Translations under genes and position numbers: made by a program
Assembly: GCA_002633025.1 (NCBI GenBank)
Contig: NMRB01000206.1
Span: 366,149 to 430,148 of the forward strand
DNA length: 64,000 bases
Direction: 5' to 3'
From: Notospermus geniculatus
Taxonomy: Eukaryota > Nemertea > Pilidiophora > Heteronemertea > Lineidae
Notes under the pieces: generated by a model
What the model was told of the DNA's origin: nothing
Seen by the model: the letters and a program-made list of their open reading frames with translations, nothing else
The model's database searches: none
Shown: piece by piece, positions 10,606 to 23,000 of the stretch
How positions within the stretch are numbered: position 1 is the first letter of the stretch
Layout of the letters: each line of letters begins with the position of its first letter

Positions 10606-11720
10606 CAATGAAAGTCACGGCCTACAAGCCATCATCGACGCTAAAATGGCTTTCAGGCTTAACGCCAGTGGTTACAAAATCCTATTCTTAGCTGTCAGTA
10701 AATAGAGCTAATATCATCGTTCTGCACATGGCCAATCTACATACTCCTCTGTGTACACTGTAGCACAGTGGATTACAGTCTAAAAAAAATCGACATGCAT
10801 AGGCCTACTAATATTGCATGTTGATACATGTATACCGAGGATTTTATAATGTTGTTTATTTCAAATCTAATACATGTAGGCCTACTAAATTTGACTTCTT
10901 TGCATTTACATTAAGCATGCATTAGACTCCTACAGACTGTTCTTTCCTCAAGAAAAAGTTAAGTTTCGGATGAATGATCATAACCCAGCCCAACATCCGC
11001 AGTTAGCTGACGAGATCGACCCTATGAGAGACGGTGCATTTTCATCTTCTTGCTGTTTGGCTTGAAGGGTGAATTTACGCTTGTCATCTCATAGCCTTAT
11101 GGGACGTGCTGAATGATAAACTGCGTAAAATAAATAGGAAAAATATCTGGTGTGCAGCCTCCTCGTGGACAAAAGGTACGTTAGCATGATTACTCGATAC
11201 GTTGAAATAATCGGCCAGGACCCGGAATCAAACTTGGCCAATAATAGCACTGGCATTTTCACACACATATTCCTTGATATTTCCCAAACTACCGAATTTG
11301 ATGAAACAAAAAGCAAAATATGTCTATTTATGTATTCTATACATTTCAGTAACAATCTGTGTAGTCAATGTTTTGATGGAACTAGGACTTTCATGCCAGA
11401 AGACCAAGTGCTTGTAAGCGTTATTCAATAAAGTTTGATTCTTGACCTTGGCCAATTGTTGCAACATATCCAGTATTTATCAGTGATATATTAGTTTATG
11501 ATGTGAGCTCATATATAGCATCATATTTATGGCTATTTCCAGTAAATGTTGACCAGAATCTGACTTCAGATTAAATTTAGAACGATGATATTTTTTAAAA
11601 TGAAACTATATTTACACGAGTGGCAAAAAACATGCAGTCAATTTATACACACTTTGTTCCCTTCCCACCGTGGTATAGGAGTGGCGTCTTCAGCAGCAGA
11701 GATGGGCGGCTTGAGTTTAA
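10606..11720. other. 3' flank of GPCR copy C, shared with copy D
   Basis: No second gene is seen. This stretch is recognisably duplicated at 14268-15680 after copy D, marking the array unit of about 3.7-3.9 kb. A conserved AATAAA at 11427-11432 followed by GTTTGATTC is the best candidate polyadenylation signal; its counterpart is at 15363-15368. Confidence 0.55.
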
Positions 11721-11822
11721 TACCGGATAATGAACTTCATTGACGCGTATTTCTTACTACATGAAATTATTTATATATACGACATAAATGACGCATTATT
11801 AAATAAAGAAACTTTGAAACCT

Positions 11823-11853
11823 CGTTTATATATAGGACGCGAGATCATTGAAT
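11823..11853 (+). promoter_or_regulatory. Conserved TATA plus TCATTGAATC block, copy D
   Basis: CGTTTATATATAGGACGCGAG is split as TATA, a short spacer, then ATCATTGAATC, the same layout as copies A-C. The following 5' leader is almost identical to copy C. Confidence 0.65.
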
Positions 11854-11984
11854 CTGTCCTCCATCAGTCTTCCTCCGCATTCAAGGGCTCTGCTGTTCGT
11901 CAACATCGCTCTTGCCTCAGGCAAAAGGCACGTGTTCCTTCAGGAGGCAGGCCCTGGTTTAATCATCGTGGTGAAACAAATGCA

Positions 11985-14267
11985 ATGACAAGCTCTCCTC
12001 TCACGGATGAAGCCGAGTACAGCTTGCTACAGACAGTATCCACTGCTCTGACGCAATACGTGTGGATTATACCGATAGTGTTTGGTATTCCAGGAAACAT
12101 ACTAACCGTGCTCGTCGCCAACAGGAAACATAACCGTAAGCTGTCACCATGTGTCTACATGACAGCAATGGCAACGGCTGACAGTTTGTTCCTCTTGGAA
12201 GCCTTGTGGTATTATTCTTTCTTCTTCAAAGGGATGCTTGATCATTTGATTGACAAGGCTGGAAGAGCGATCGTGGTCAAGTACGTTTATGTATGTTAAT
12301 TTTCTTCCCGTGATCATTCCCAGTTGTGTTTAATCGTTGAAATTCTGCTATGAAGCATCAGTTAGTTGTTAAAGGTCCACCTGGGACCTAAATTCCTGCC
12401 GCAGTTTCAAACCGCTACCCACTATGTTGCCCGCGCTCTGAAACTGCTCGAGTTGATGCGATCCCCAAAGTATTACTAATAGACGGCGAGTAGGCCTATA
12501 ATGAATGTGTCTACATGTACAGTGTAGGCCAACATTTTGTACACACGTATCTTAGCATCTTCAAAAAGTGTGTTACGGTGACGTCGGCTAAATATGTGAT
12601 GATGGCCTATGATTGGATCCCTCGTCAAAAGCGCCGTCGATTGATGATCATTCAGTTTTGGCGCCAATCACGACATTTATTTTCTGTCATCTTTCATCCC
12701 TAAAGTCGATGTTCTTTCGTCGGAAACTTTCTGTTACAAGTCCTTTTTTACAGGAGTCACGTCTACCTGATGGGAACTCTGGGGATGTTGTCCGGTCTCT
12801 TCCTCTCTGCCATGTCAATTGATCGGTTACTAGCCGTCAGATTTCCTATGGCTGCTAAAAGACTCTGCACCACCAAGCGGGCCAAGATCACGGTACTTGC
12901 GATAACGATTCCTCTTGTTGCAATCAACACCCATGTGTATATCGTGTCTGGGTACGTTGAGGACCTTGAAGCAGGTAGGTGATTCTAGTAAACTTGCATA
13001 TTGACCCGTGGCGAACACATTTTGAGGGAGTGTGTTTGCCCTTGAATATCCTGTGGTAGGGGGTCTGTTGCTTTTTGATGAGTGTGTTTGGAGAGGGGTA
13101 TTTTCATGGCTGGGACAGGTCACCACACATCTGATTTTATCTCTTTTTCATACAAATAAGCACTTCATTTAAAACCAAAATGCCGTGAGTGCACTCTCCT
13201 CATATTGTACTGTACACATAGGCCACTCTTCGTAGGCTTCAAGCCCTAACTAAGGAGGTGATAGTGCACAAAGTCCGGTTCACCCGAACTGTGTACAGTC
13301 ATTACATAGGAAGGTATAGCAGACAACAGGTCAACTCAGGTTGATAACATATCCAACATGGCTACCGTCCATTATAATAAGAAAAAGATGTAGCTCACAC
13401 TAACCTGAAACTTCAACTGGACGGGTAATAGGGGTGTAAAATGTTAATGTTAAGGTGAAAGTACATTTGTAAACCTCATAAAAATTGATCGACCGAAGTG
13501 GAATGGAAGTTGTCAGTTGGTTGACCAATAGGTGTCACTACAGCCTAATTCAATGTCTATCAATCAAGTATTGGTCGGTTTAGAACTTTGCTGCCCGCCT
13601 AGGCCTACTCCTATACATTTTTCGCCTGTCTTCGTTAATACGATTTGCAGTCGGTTTGGATTTATTTTGAACATAGAAAGTGCAGATCAAAGTAAGTCAT
13701 GTCACATTTACCTAGCAGTAAATTCCCCAAAATACGCCCTTTAAATATTAAACAACATTCATTTTGCTCATAATTTCAGGCGTGAGGATAACTGTTTATA
13801 ATGTTCCAGTGGCTGCCGAAAAGGCTGCTTCGTTCTTCAGCATGACATTTGGAACAGCTATCCCTTCTCTTGTCATTTTCTTCTGCAATTTCCTGATCCT
13901 GATTACAATAAAGACAGCAGCGTCGAAAAGAGCTAAATTACAACAGGAGAAGAAAGATAAAGATTCACACAATCTTCCAGCAATGCTACTTTTTATTAGC
14001 ATTGCTTTTCTGGTTACAACACTGCCATATAGATTGTCAAACGCGATTCTGTCGATTCCGCAACTTGCTGCCATTTATGACATGAGACAGTACTATTGGA
14101 GGTTGCGCCGTACTATCATATCAGCCACCGTTGCAAACCTATGGTTTTGTAATTATGCAGTGAATTTTTATCTTTATTGTATTGGAGGAGGTAGAAGGTA
14201 CAGGAATGATACGAAGGAGATGATTGGTCAGCTATGGAAGTACTTGACTTGCAAACTGTCACATTGA
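11985..14267 (+). CDS. GPCR array copy D, intact class A receptor
   Basis: Exons 11985-12280, 12754-12974 and 13780-14267 (TGA) give 334 codons, the same length and splice phases as copy C. Exon 1 and its 5' flank differ from copy C by only a few bases, while exon 3 differs more in TM6 and loop 3 (for example SNAILSIPQL in D, TGPVLEIPRL in C), so the extracellular end of TM6 is where the paralogs vary. DRL, TTLPY and NFYLY are kept and the TM3-loop 2 cysteine pair is absent. It is probably a neuropeptide-type or chemosensory receptor of unknown ligand. The next unit starts after about 1.5 kb of shared 3' flank. Confidence 0.85.
13486..13612 (+). repeat. Second copy of the ACCAATAGGTGTCACTAC repeat
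   Basis: Same order of blocks as at 9466-9640, in intron 2 of copy D, at the position expected from the array duplication. Confidence 0.6.
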
Positions 14268-14549
14268 CAACAACGAAACGTCACAGCCTACAAGCCAGCG
14301 CCGCTAAAATGGCTTTCAGGTTAACGCCGGTGGTTATAAACAATCCTATTCTTAAAGCTGTCAGTGAATAGATCTAATCTCATCTTTCTGCACATGACCA
14401 GTCTCCTCTGTGTACACTGCAGCACAGTGGAGTACAGTCTTAAAATTTAAAAAAAACTCGACATGATACAAATATTGCATGTTGATACGTGTACTGGGTA
14501 TTTTTAGAATGTTGTTTCTTTCAATTCTAGTGCTGAATTTGACTTCGTT

Positions 14550-14808
14550 CACTGAAAAAAAATTCCGGCTCGTGTTGAGTACTTTGGGCTACTCATCAGC
14601 CATTTTGTCCGTGAGATGAGTAGAAAGGTACTAATCGGGTACTCATCGGGCCAAGGAGCTGCATTTGAAGTTCCTTACTACTCGCTATGAGTATCTTTCT
14701 ACTAGCTATGAGTATCTTTCTACTCAATATGAGTACCTTTCTACTCATCTCACGGACAAAACGAGTACCCCGAAGGTACTCAACATGATTAGGATTTTTT
14801 TTTCAGTG
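14550..14808. mobile_element. MITE with CACTGAAAAAAA ends
   Basis: The left end CACTGAAAAAAAATTCC and right end GGATTTTTTTTTCAGTG are inverted repeats, followed inward by GTTGAGTAC/GTACTCAAC and by paired ACTCATCTCACGGAC blocks. It is inserted in the 3' flank of copy D and is absent from the flank of copy C. Confidence 0.8.
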
Positions 14809-16396
14809 TTTCATTTACATTAAACATGCATTAGACCCCTACAGACTGTCTCACAATTGCAGGTCTCCTTAAGAAAAAGTTAAGTTTCGGATGAATGATC
14901 ATCCGCAGTTAGCTGAAGAGATGGACATCATGAGAGACGGTGCATTTTCCTTCTTCCTGTTGTTGGGCTTGAAGGATGAATTTACATATTGTACGCTTGC
15001 CATCTCATAGCCTTTCGGGACGTGCTAATGTTGAAAACTGCGTAAAATGAACAGGGAAGATGTCTGGTGTGCAGCCTTCTCATGGACAAGAGGGTAACTA
15101 CTGTACATGTACGTATACATGTATGTACATAAATTGTACGTTAGCATGATTACTGGATACGTTGAAATATATTGGCCACAACCAGAGGAATCAAACTTGG
15201 CCACTAATTAAGCACGAAAGATTTTTTTTCAAAAGTGGTCGGAAGACGGTCAGGACGGATAAAAAGTCATCACAGTAATTTTGGAACATAGAACTTTTTC
15301 GCCGCTTAATATATGGTCATTAATGCCAGAAGACCAAGGGCTTGTAAGCGTTAGGCCTGTTCAATAAAGTTTGATTCCTGGCCGTGACCAATTGTTGCAA
15401 TGTATCCTGATATCAATGATATATGATGTGAGCTCATAAATAGCATCATATTCATGGCTATTTCCAGTAAATGTTGACCAGAATCTGACTTCGGATTAAA
15501 TTTAGAACAATGATATTTTTTAAAATGAAACTATATTTACACGAATGGCAAAAACCTGCAGTCAATTTATACACACTTTGTTTCCTTCCCATCGTGGTAG
15601 GAGTGGCGTCTTCAGCAGCAGAGATGGGCGGTTTGAGTTTAATACGGGATAATGAACTTCATTGACGCGTATTTCTTACATGAACCTTCCTTGCCTCCAT
15701 TAGAAATTAACGCCTCGCTGGCAGCTTCTGCATCTTCCGCAGCGTTCAATGTTCGAAAATGAATTCTTCATCTTCTTTACCTGGCGATCAGGGTGATTTA
15801 TCCCTCCTTCGAAGCATCGTCAACGCCCTTGCACAGTATGTGTGGATCATCCCCGTGATGTTTGGCGTCCCCGGAAACTGCCTGGCCCTGTGCGTCGCGA
15901 ACAGGACACGGAACCGAAAATTGTCGCCGTGCCTGTACATGACAGCCATGGCAATTGCCGATACACTCTTCCTGCTTGAGATCATGTGGTATTACCCTAT
16001 TTTTTACCAAGGAAAACTTGATGGACTGTTGGCAAAATCTTCGCGAGGATTCGTTGTTATGTAAGTCAATGTTTAATGGACATGAAAACTTCGCTTCTTG
16101 CCCATACCTCGATGTCGTTGGTAGGTGAAGGCTTCGATCCATCACCACAGTGAGGTGGCCATTGATTCGATTATGACTTCTTTGTGATTTGACACATTTA
16201 CACAGAAGTAATAATCGCAATAGTGGTTTTCTTATTGCATACAAGCACCGAGGTTTAAATGGGCTGCGATCATTTTGATCTTCCACCCTTTCCAGTGCAT
16301 TTCAACGGCATGAGACGCCTGTTTCAGAAGTTACATATAGCATTGCAGTTACACGTAATTAATGTAATTTTTACAAAACATTTATGCCTAATTCTA

Positions 16397-16511
16397 AGGC
16401 CCCTATTAAGTGTATGGTATACGAAAACGCCGGTGAACAATGGCTTCACGGCCGTGAATCCATTTGTAGCCTTTGTTAACCGGCGTTTTCGTGTACCGTA
16501 TACTTCTGTGT
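16397..16511. mobile_element. Hairpin MITE, GTATACGAAAACGCCGGT family
   Basis: GTATACGAAAACGCCGGTGA on the left pairs with AACCGGCGTTTTCGTGTAC on the right, the centre being CACGGCCGTG. A second full copy is at 60095-60226 and a truncated one runs into the N gap at 57774. It is in intron 1 of GPCR copy E. Confidence 0.8.
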
Positions 16512-16569
16512 ACCTAACCACTGCAGCAGGGCCGACGCAAAGCATTTNCCACTAGGCCATCTACCCCCG

Positions 16570-16700
16570 GACATTAGTCTTACGGCGTGGGTAAATGTCC
16601 GGCAGGCAGATGTTCGACGGAGGGGCAATGTCCTACAGGGGTAAATGTCCGGGGGCCAAAAATCTAGGGGCAAATGTCCGAGGGAAAAAGTCCTAAAATC
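16570..16700. repeat. Short irregular repeat of AAATGTCCG
   Basis: The words ACATT and TAAATGTCCGG or AAATGTCCGAGGG recur several times in both orientations over 130 bp, next to an N at 16548. No coding sense is seen. Confidence 0.4.
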
Positions 16701-17198
16701 GGCACCACCCCTGTCCGTCCGTGCGGACGTTCACCGGTCTTTTGCGTGATCCATACCATGATTGAAAGGTGTTCAGCGGAAAAAATACTAAAAGCCATAA
16801 TATTCAGGAACTTTCTGCACCATGTCTTTGGCATCTACTTCATCAGTTCATGGCCACTCTTACTCTCCCTATGGTGACACCTCTACCCGTCCGTAGGACG
16901 GGTACTATGCTAGTACTTTATAAAGCTTAAATTCTTATTATCTTCGATGAAGACATCGCCGTGTTGATTATTCAGGGCCCACGTTTTCTTGATAACCACT
17001 GTCGGAATGCTATCAGGGCTTTACTTGGCGGCCATGTCGATTGACCGATTGCTGGCCGTCAAGTTCCCAATGGTCGCGACCACACTCTGCACGACAAAGC
17101 GAGCCAAAATCACCGTATGCCTGATCACCGTATCTGTTGTTGCTATCAACACCAATACATTCTTTGTACACATAAGTACATAGAGGACAACGCGGCGG

Positions 17199-18344
17199 GT
17201 GAGTAGACTTCTAGTTAGGAATGTTTAGGATTCTCTTAGCCGTTGAAAAAATGAGCCCTGTGATGTCGAGAATTAAGGAGAATTAAAACGGAATTACGGT
17301 CAGTAGTTCGCTCAACTCCAGCTAGAACTGTTTGCCCTAATCTACCGTTTCCCGTTCAACGACCAGGGCTGTGGGTTACATCAGCCATCGACCTGATTTC
17401 GGATAGACTAGTTCCTTGTCGTTCCGCTACGTGGCGCTACGCTCTACTGCACTATAACGACAAGCACGGACCACCATCTTTTGTTCAATTAGTCGGAATT
17501 CCGCCTAATTCGTTTTTCAACATCTGCGCACATTCCTGCGCAGGTTCTATGCGTGGAGACGCTTTTTTATGCGTGGAGAGTGGAAATGTCATGAATATGT
17601 TATCGAAGTTCTAAATATAGCCTGGAACACGTGCATTTTGACGGTTGAACTGCGTGAACTGACGTGACAGCAGCTGGATTAATTATGTTCGACTCACTGG
17701 GGTTGGAAACTGGTAAGTTTAGGAGGCAGGAGGCGTGAGTTTTTTCACGGTATGTTGTATGTAGGGCTGTACGGAGTCCTTTGTTTTTTCGTCTCGTTTT
17801 TGTGAGGGCAGATCTCTGCATGGATGCAGTGCACACAGCATGGCAGTGCACATGTGTGCCGTTGTGGTAGGCCTTGCTTGCATCCATCACATGCCTCCCC
17901 CACTCTCTGGCGGGTAGTCATCCTGCTGGAGTGCGAGTAGGCTTAGATCATGAGGTAAACTCCAAAACAATTTCGGCGGAACAAAGCAGGGTTTATTGGA
18001 AGCTGGACATAGTGCTGGGAAATACCCCAGGAGTGCTAAAAATAGAATGTACTACGTCATCAATATGGTGCAAAATGGCGCCCCATCCCTGTCTTTATAT
18101 TTTCAGCCATCTATAAAGACAGGGTACCAGTCTAGATTTCGGAGTTACGGACATTCTGTGAGGAAGGTAGGCCCTATGAGGGGTACACAGTAAAAAAAAG
18201 TGGTGTAACCCTTACACCGAAAATCGGTGTTCCCTTTCCGAGGACACTACTTTTCGGTGTTCATAACGGTGTCGACCCTCTTGAAGGGTTAGGTGCCCGC
18301 AGGGTTTCTTACTTTCTCCCCTTATTGCTGATGTTATCAATTAG
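17199..18344. other. Intron 2 of GPCR copy E
   Basis: No exon is seen between the two GPCR exons. A short stem (CTTACACCGAAAATCGGTGT and neighbours) near 18205-18260 may be a decayed MITE. Nothing else can be named. Confidence 0.4.
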
Positions 18345-18829
18345 GAATACGTATGATAGTCTACGACGTCCCATTAGCAGCAGAAAAAGCGTCCTCTCTC
18401 TTTGACATCATTTTCGGAACTGTTATCCCTTCTGTCGTCATCTTCGTATGTAATTCCTTGATAATCCTGACAGTCAAGAGAGCGGCGTCCGAAAGGATGA
18501 AGATGAAATTAGGACAAGAAGAAAAGCGTGATAAGGATCCACAAAATCTCACTGCAATGTTGCTATTTGTCAGCATTGCCTTTCTCGTCACAACACTTCC
18601 TTACAGAGTGTTCAAGCCGATCTTGATGATACCGGAAATAGCGGCCACGTACGACATGACAAAAGAATACTGGAGACTGCGGCGCAGCATCGGAATAGCA
18701 TCTGTGGCGAATCTATGGTTCTGTAACTACGCGGTTAATTTTTACTTATATTGTATTGGTGGTGGGAAAAGGTATCGAAATGATACAAAAGAAGTGATTG
18801 GTCAGTTATTTGTTAACAGGTGTCGATAG

Positions 18830-20084
18830 GATGTGGATGTTAGCCGGACACGGCATGATGATTCGGATGATTAGAATTTAACTCTTTGACGCCCAAGGCC
18901 GAGATAAAACGGTATCAGTTAGATGCCCGACGCCACCACTTTCTTTTGCTCATAACTCGATTGAGCTGAAATTACGTGCAAATGAAAGAGAATTAAATTC
19001 TACACAAGTTGGCCGTGAATTTAGAGACATTTTGTTTTCAAAAATGGAACAAAAATACTTTCGAATTGCTGCGTCACTGGGATTGACGTTGCTGGAAATG
19101 GCTTTTGCCATGCTCTGGCACGCCACACCACCGAGAAACATCTGAGGATTAGTTGTACGTCAGTGTGCTTAAAACTGGCCCTGTCGACTGGCAGTGCTCG
19201 CCTGTTCAAAACGTGGCTGAGCGTGAACGTCACAGCTGCTTCATTGAGGACCTGCAAAATTATTTTGACGTCGTTTTTGTTCACGTTTGTCGCTCGCTTT
19301 CCAATCGTCTTCGACTCGGAAGCTTTCGGTAATCTTCGAGCCGACATTGAAAGCACGATGCTGGTACAAATCGTTCTCTGACGTTCAGATTGGCTCGCTT
19401 TCATGATCCTTACCTTTCAAACGGGAAGGCAATTCCTGGGACATGTAGTTGGATTGTGCATTGCTGCTACATATTGTAGTTTCTTTGATGTACTAAAATT
19501 ATCAACTATAAGTGTCGATCATCATCATCCCACAGTAGTTCTTGGTCTAATAAATCAGCAGTAACAAACTTTGTGAGGGTGTTCTTAACAAAATCTTTAT
19601 TTGAGCATAATGTGGTGCATTTTTTGGGCAAAATATTTCAAGCACGGCATCCAATTACAACTGACACACTATGCACCGGTATTGCATGAACTGTGTTTAC
19701 CACACATGTAATATCAATATACATACATATACTAGTATTTTTTAAAAAACTATGGTATGACGAGGATAGTAAACAGCGTTAGTTTAAATGTAGGACGCCT
19801 ATCCTGTCGTTATCACCGGTGAAGATCGTCACTATAAAATTGCATTCATGCTCGATCTCATTACACATAGTGTTTTAAACAACTGGGGGCTGAGCTTTTC
19901 GAAAATGTCACTGTAAATAACGCCATTGGCAACTACGGTCAAAAGAGTCATCAAGGCGGATGACTTCTTCATCTACACGCTGAAAAATTCTGTCCATAGA
20001 CAAATCTTTTGAAATCTGTTTCCTTTTCGATCTGGTGTGTTCTCCTATAAGGCAATATTGGTATTAACCCTAGAGAGGAATCGC
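18830..20084. other. Intergenic spacer between GPCR array and FABP gene
   Basis: An open frame of 127 codons on the minus strand (19021-19404) has no recognisable domain and no start or splice context I trust. The left part is otherwise featureless. The right part is the probable 3' UTR of the FABP gene, with TTTATT at 19596-19601 reading AATAAA on the minus strand. Confidence 0.4.
19596..19601 (-). terminator. Candidate polyadenylation signal of the FABP gene
   Basis: AATAAA on the minus strand about 490 nt after the stop codon, followed by a T/G-rich stretch. It is the first consensus hexamer I noticed downstream. Confidence 0.4.
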
Positions 20085-23000
20085 CTACTTCTTCTGGAAT
20101 CTCCTGGTGCATGTCAAGGTGCCATCGGGTGCGGTCAGTTCATAAGTCTGAAAGGAAAAATGTTTGTCTGCTTTTTTCTCCGATTTCTTCACAGCGAAAG
20201 ACGCTATGTATAGGCAGGAAAGGGTCGTTTTAAGGTGATTTTTAAAAATAAAAACACAGGGACTGAAAACGGCACTTCCAGTCAGTATATTCCATGTACA
20301 TGTATAATGTATGCAAAACGTAAACTACATTTCGTACCGTGCCCATAGGGTATTGAAAGACCGTGTGTGGAGTCTACCATCACGCTGGTATAATGGTACA
20401 TGTATAGTCCTACTGTGGGCAGAACATTCGGCTGTACATGTATTTTCGTTTGTTATTTTGGGTCGGTGGCTAAACTTACCAACACCATTTCTGCTCCATC
20501 CATTCTCCTAGTGATAACCTGCTTGAACTGCTTCTTTTCGCATTCTGCATGAACAACCAAAGAGTCACCTTCCCAACTGGCATTGCACTGAAACAAAACA
20601 GAAACGTTCGTTTAACATGTTTAGGCGTTGGTTCTGTATTGTTCAGTCGTAAATAATTGGTGAGTGAGAGCTATTTCGGTATAATAATTGGTGATATAGT
20701 GAGAGCTATTTCAGTAAAGCAGCATCTGATTCTCACCAGTCTATCTGGCCTGACGCCCATCTAGCCTGGTTTGAATCCATCACATTTCCCGCTTCTGAGG
20801 TAGAGCCTCAGCCAATCATCGGTGTGCGAAGGAGAATCGACGTGCCAATCAAAATCCGTGTTACACTAATGTGTGCAGGAAGAGCAGAAAGTGCCGAACG
20901 GCGATTTGTTTCACGAGTTCTGATTGGCTCGGAGGCGGGGTCAAGTAGGGGTCAGATTCATTTATAATTTATGAGTTAACGCAAAAAATGACATGATTCG
21001 GACAAGGCTAAAGACGCAGTGGATAGGATAGCCTTGTTTGGACAAGATGTAAAGCAGCGGACCTACCTTCCATACATTATCAGCGGGATCTTTGTCTTCA
21101 AATGGTACCCCGACGGTATATTCTGATGTTTTTGTGAATTTTAAGATAACTGTGGCTACTGTCACAACCTTGATTTTATCACCGTCTTGTGTGATCGTCT
21201 GCTCTCCTCCCTTGGCTGCGTTGATCTTGATAGAACCCATCCCTGGAAGATACAGACGAAGGGTTTTATTATATATAGGCCTACTTTGATTGGGTCAAAG
21301 ACTTTCCAATGAAATCAATAGGAGCTGTCGGTGACTTGACCAACAGGTGTCACTACGGCCTAATTCAATGCATTTTTCGGACCCATTCATTCTTGATCGA
21401 GCACCAATCACGTGGATTTTCTTGTGTGTTTGTCCGCTGGAACTTTGCTGCCATCTTTTGGCAATATGCGCGGCTGACTGCTCCTATTAGCTGATATTTG
21501 AATGTGTCACTGAGGCATCTAACGGAGGCATGTAAACTGAAATCTAAATGATGCCGTTGAAGCAGTCTGAAAATTACAGGTGAAGCTCCGTGACATCGTA
21601 TAGGTTTCCTTCAACTTCCAAAGATGCTATACACTCTTAGCCGAAAAGGTTCTTTGGTGCCACACCAGGAGAACCCTCTTATTTAAGAACCCTCGGGTTG
21701 TTTAAGAACCCCTAGAGGTTCCATATAGAACCTTTCCCTCAGAAAAGGGTTCTAACTGGAACCTTTATGGGTTCTTTGGCGACAGAAAGGTTCTATATGG
21801 AACCCTTTCGTGTTCTTTACAGAAGGTTCTATATAGAACCTTGGGGTTCCTCTGGTGTGGCACAAAGAACCCCTAAAGAACCTTTTGGGCTAAGAGTGTA
21901 CATTTTAAATCGCAGAACGTTTTTATATCAGTTCTGAAATTACAAGCTCAACGCCGGCCTTTCCCCCAACAAGCTTGTGATATCCACTTGGCTAGACAGC
22001 TGATCGTAATCATGTAAACTTTTAGATAGCACTACCTTGTTTGATCTGAGATTACAAGTTTTGACGTGGCTTAGTTTTTACCATTCGGTCGAACGTTCTG
22101 ATTTCTAATAGTGATTGCCATTTTTTATCGGCGTGATCTGGGATTAATTAATTTCAAACCCTGACACATTGCTGGCGACCCATGGGGGTGATAAGCAACG
22201 AACGACAGACTATCCCCAGGTAGACGCAGGCCTTTTGAGCTTCGTAAAGTGCGTTATGTAATTTTCGTTTTCTTGGCGGGACGGTGGCTAACTTCTACGA
22301 AGTGATTTTAGCAAAAGTTCAAATATTATTTTTGGTGCACATACATGTATACGTGCATGACGTGATAGGACATGTACGTAATACAAACATTATTTATGAT
22401 GCTTTGGGCCAATTGAAACTAATGGGTGAGAGCGTGAACTTCGAACAACCTCAAACCTTTGCACCACGTGTATTTGCACCCAAGATAAGTGTCTATATAT
22501 TAATGTCCTTCGAATAGGACAGAAGAACTCATCGGAATATTCATAAGCAAAACTCTGTAATCATTGGGAATAATTACATCGAATGACAAAATGACCAATT
22601 ATTCGTAACAGTTCACACTAATGGTGGCATAGTAACCTAGAAAGATGGCGTCAGGAAAGTTGGATTTCACTTCTGAAAAGCCTTTTTCAGCTGCTGGTAC
22701 ATTTAGCTCATTGATTATGTTAGGTCCCGGGTGTTAGGTCATTTGTGAATTTTGCCTTGATTTTCCTGGAATCGAACATGCTATACTATTAGGTATAATA
22801 TACAGTTGTGTTCGAAAGTAAGTGACCACCCCCCCCCCCACGAAATGCACTTGACTTCATTTCAAACTGCTAATACCAACATACCTCATTTCAATGGGAG
22901 CAGACAGCCGCGCATATTGCTAACAGATGGCAGCACAGTCTTAGCGGACCTAATGTACAGGAAATCTATTATGATCGCTGCTCGATCGATAATGACTGGG

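Larger units (their letters stand above)
15759..18829 (+). pseudogene. GPCR array copy E, divergent class A receptor, frameshifted before TM5
   Basis: Exons 15759-16060, 16976-17198 and 18345-18829 (TAG) keep the array's splice phases but are clearly more divergent than A-D, and the TATA block is not seen upstream. Exon 2 contains GTACACATAAGTAC where copy B has GTTTATAAGTAC, a +2 shift that brings a TAG into frame at 17181-17183, at the end of TM4 or in extracellular loop 2. Without it 335 codons would result. The N-terminus MNSSSS has a possible N-glycosylation site. The DRL, TTLPY and NFYLY motifs are retained in the exons. The good preservation of exon 3 argues for recent loss or for an error in the sequence. 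Confidence 0.75.

Noticed and set aside
19021-19404. 127-codon minus-strand open frame as a gene
   Set aside because: No domain, no promoter or splice context, and composition like its surroundings.
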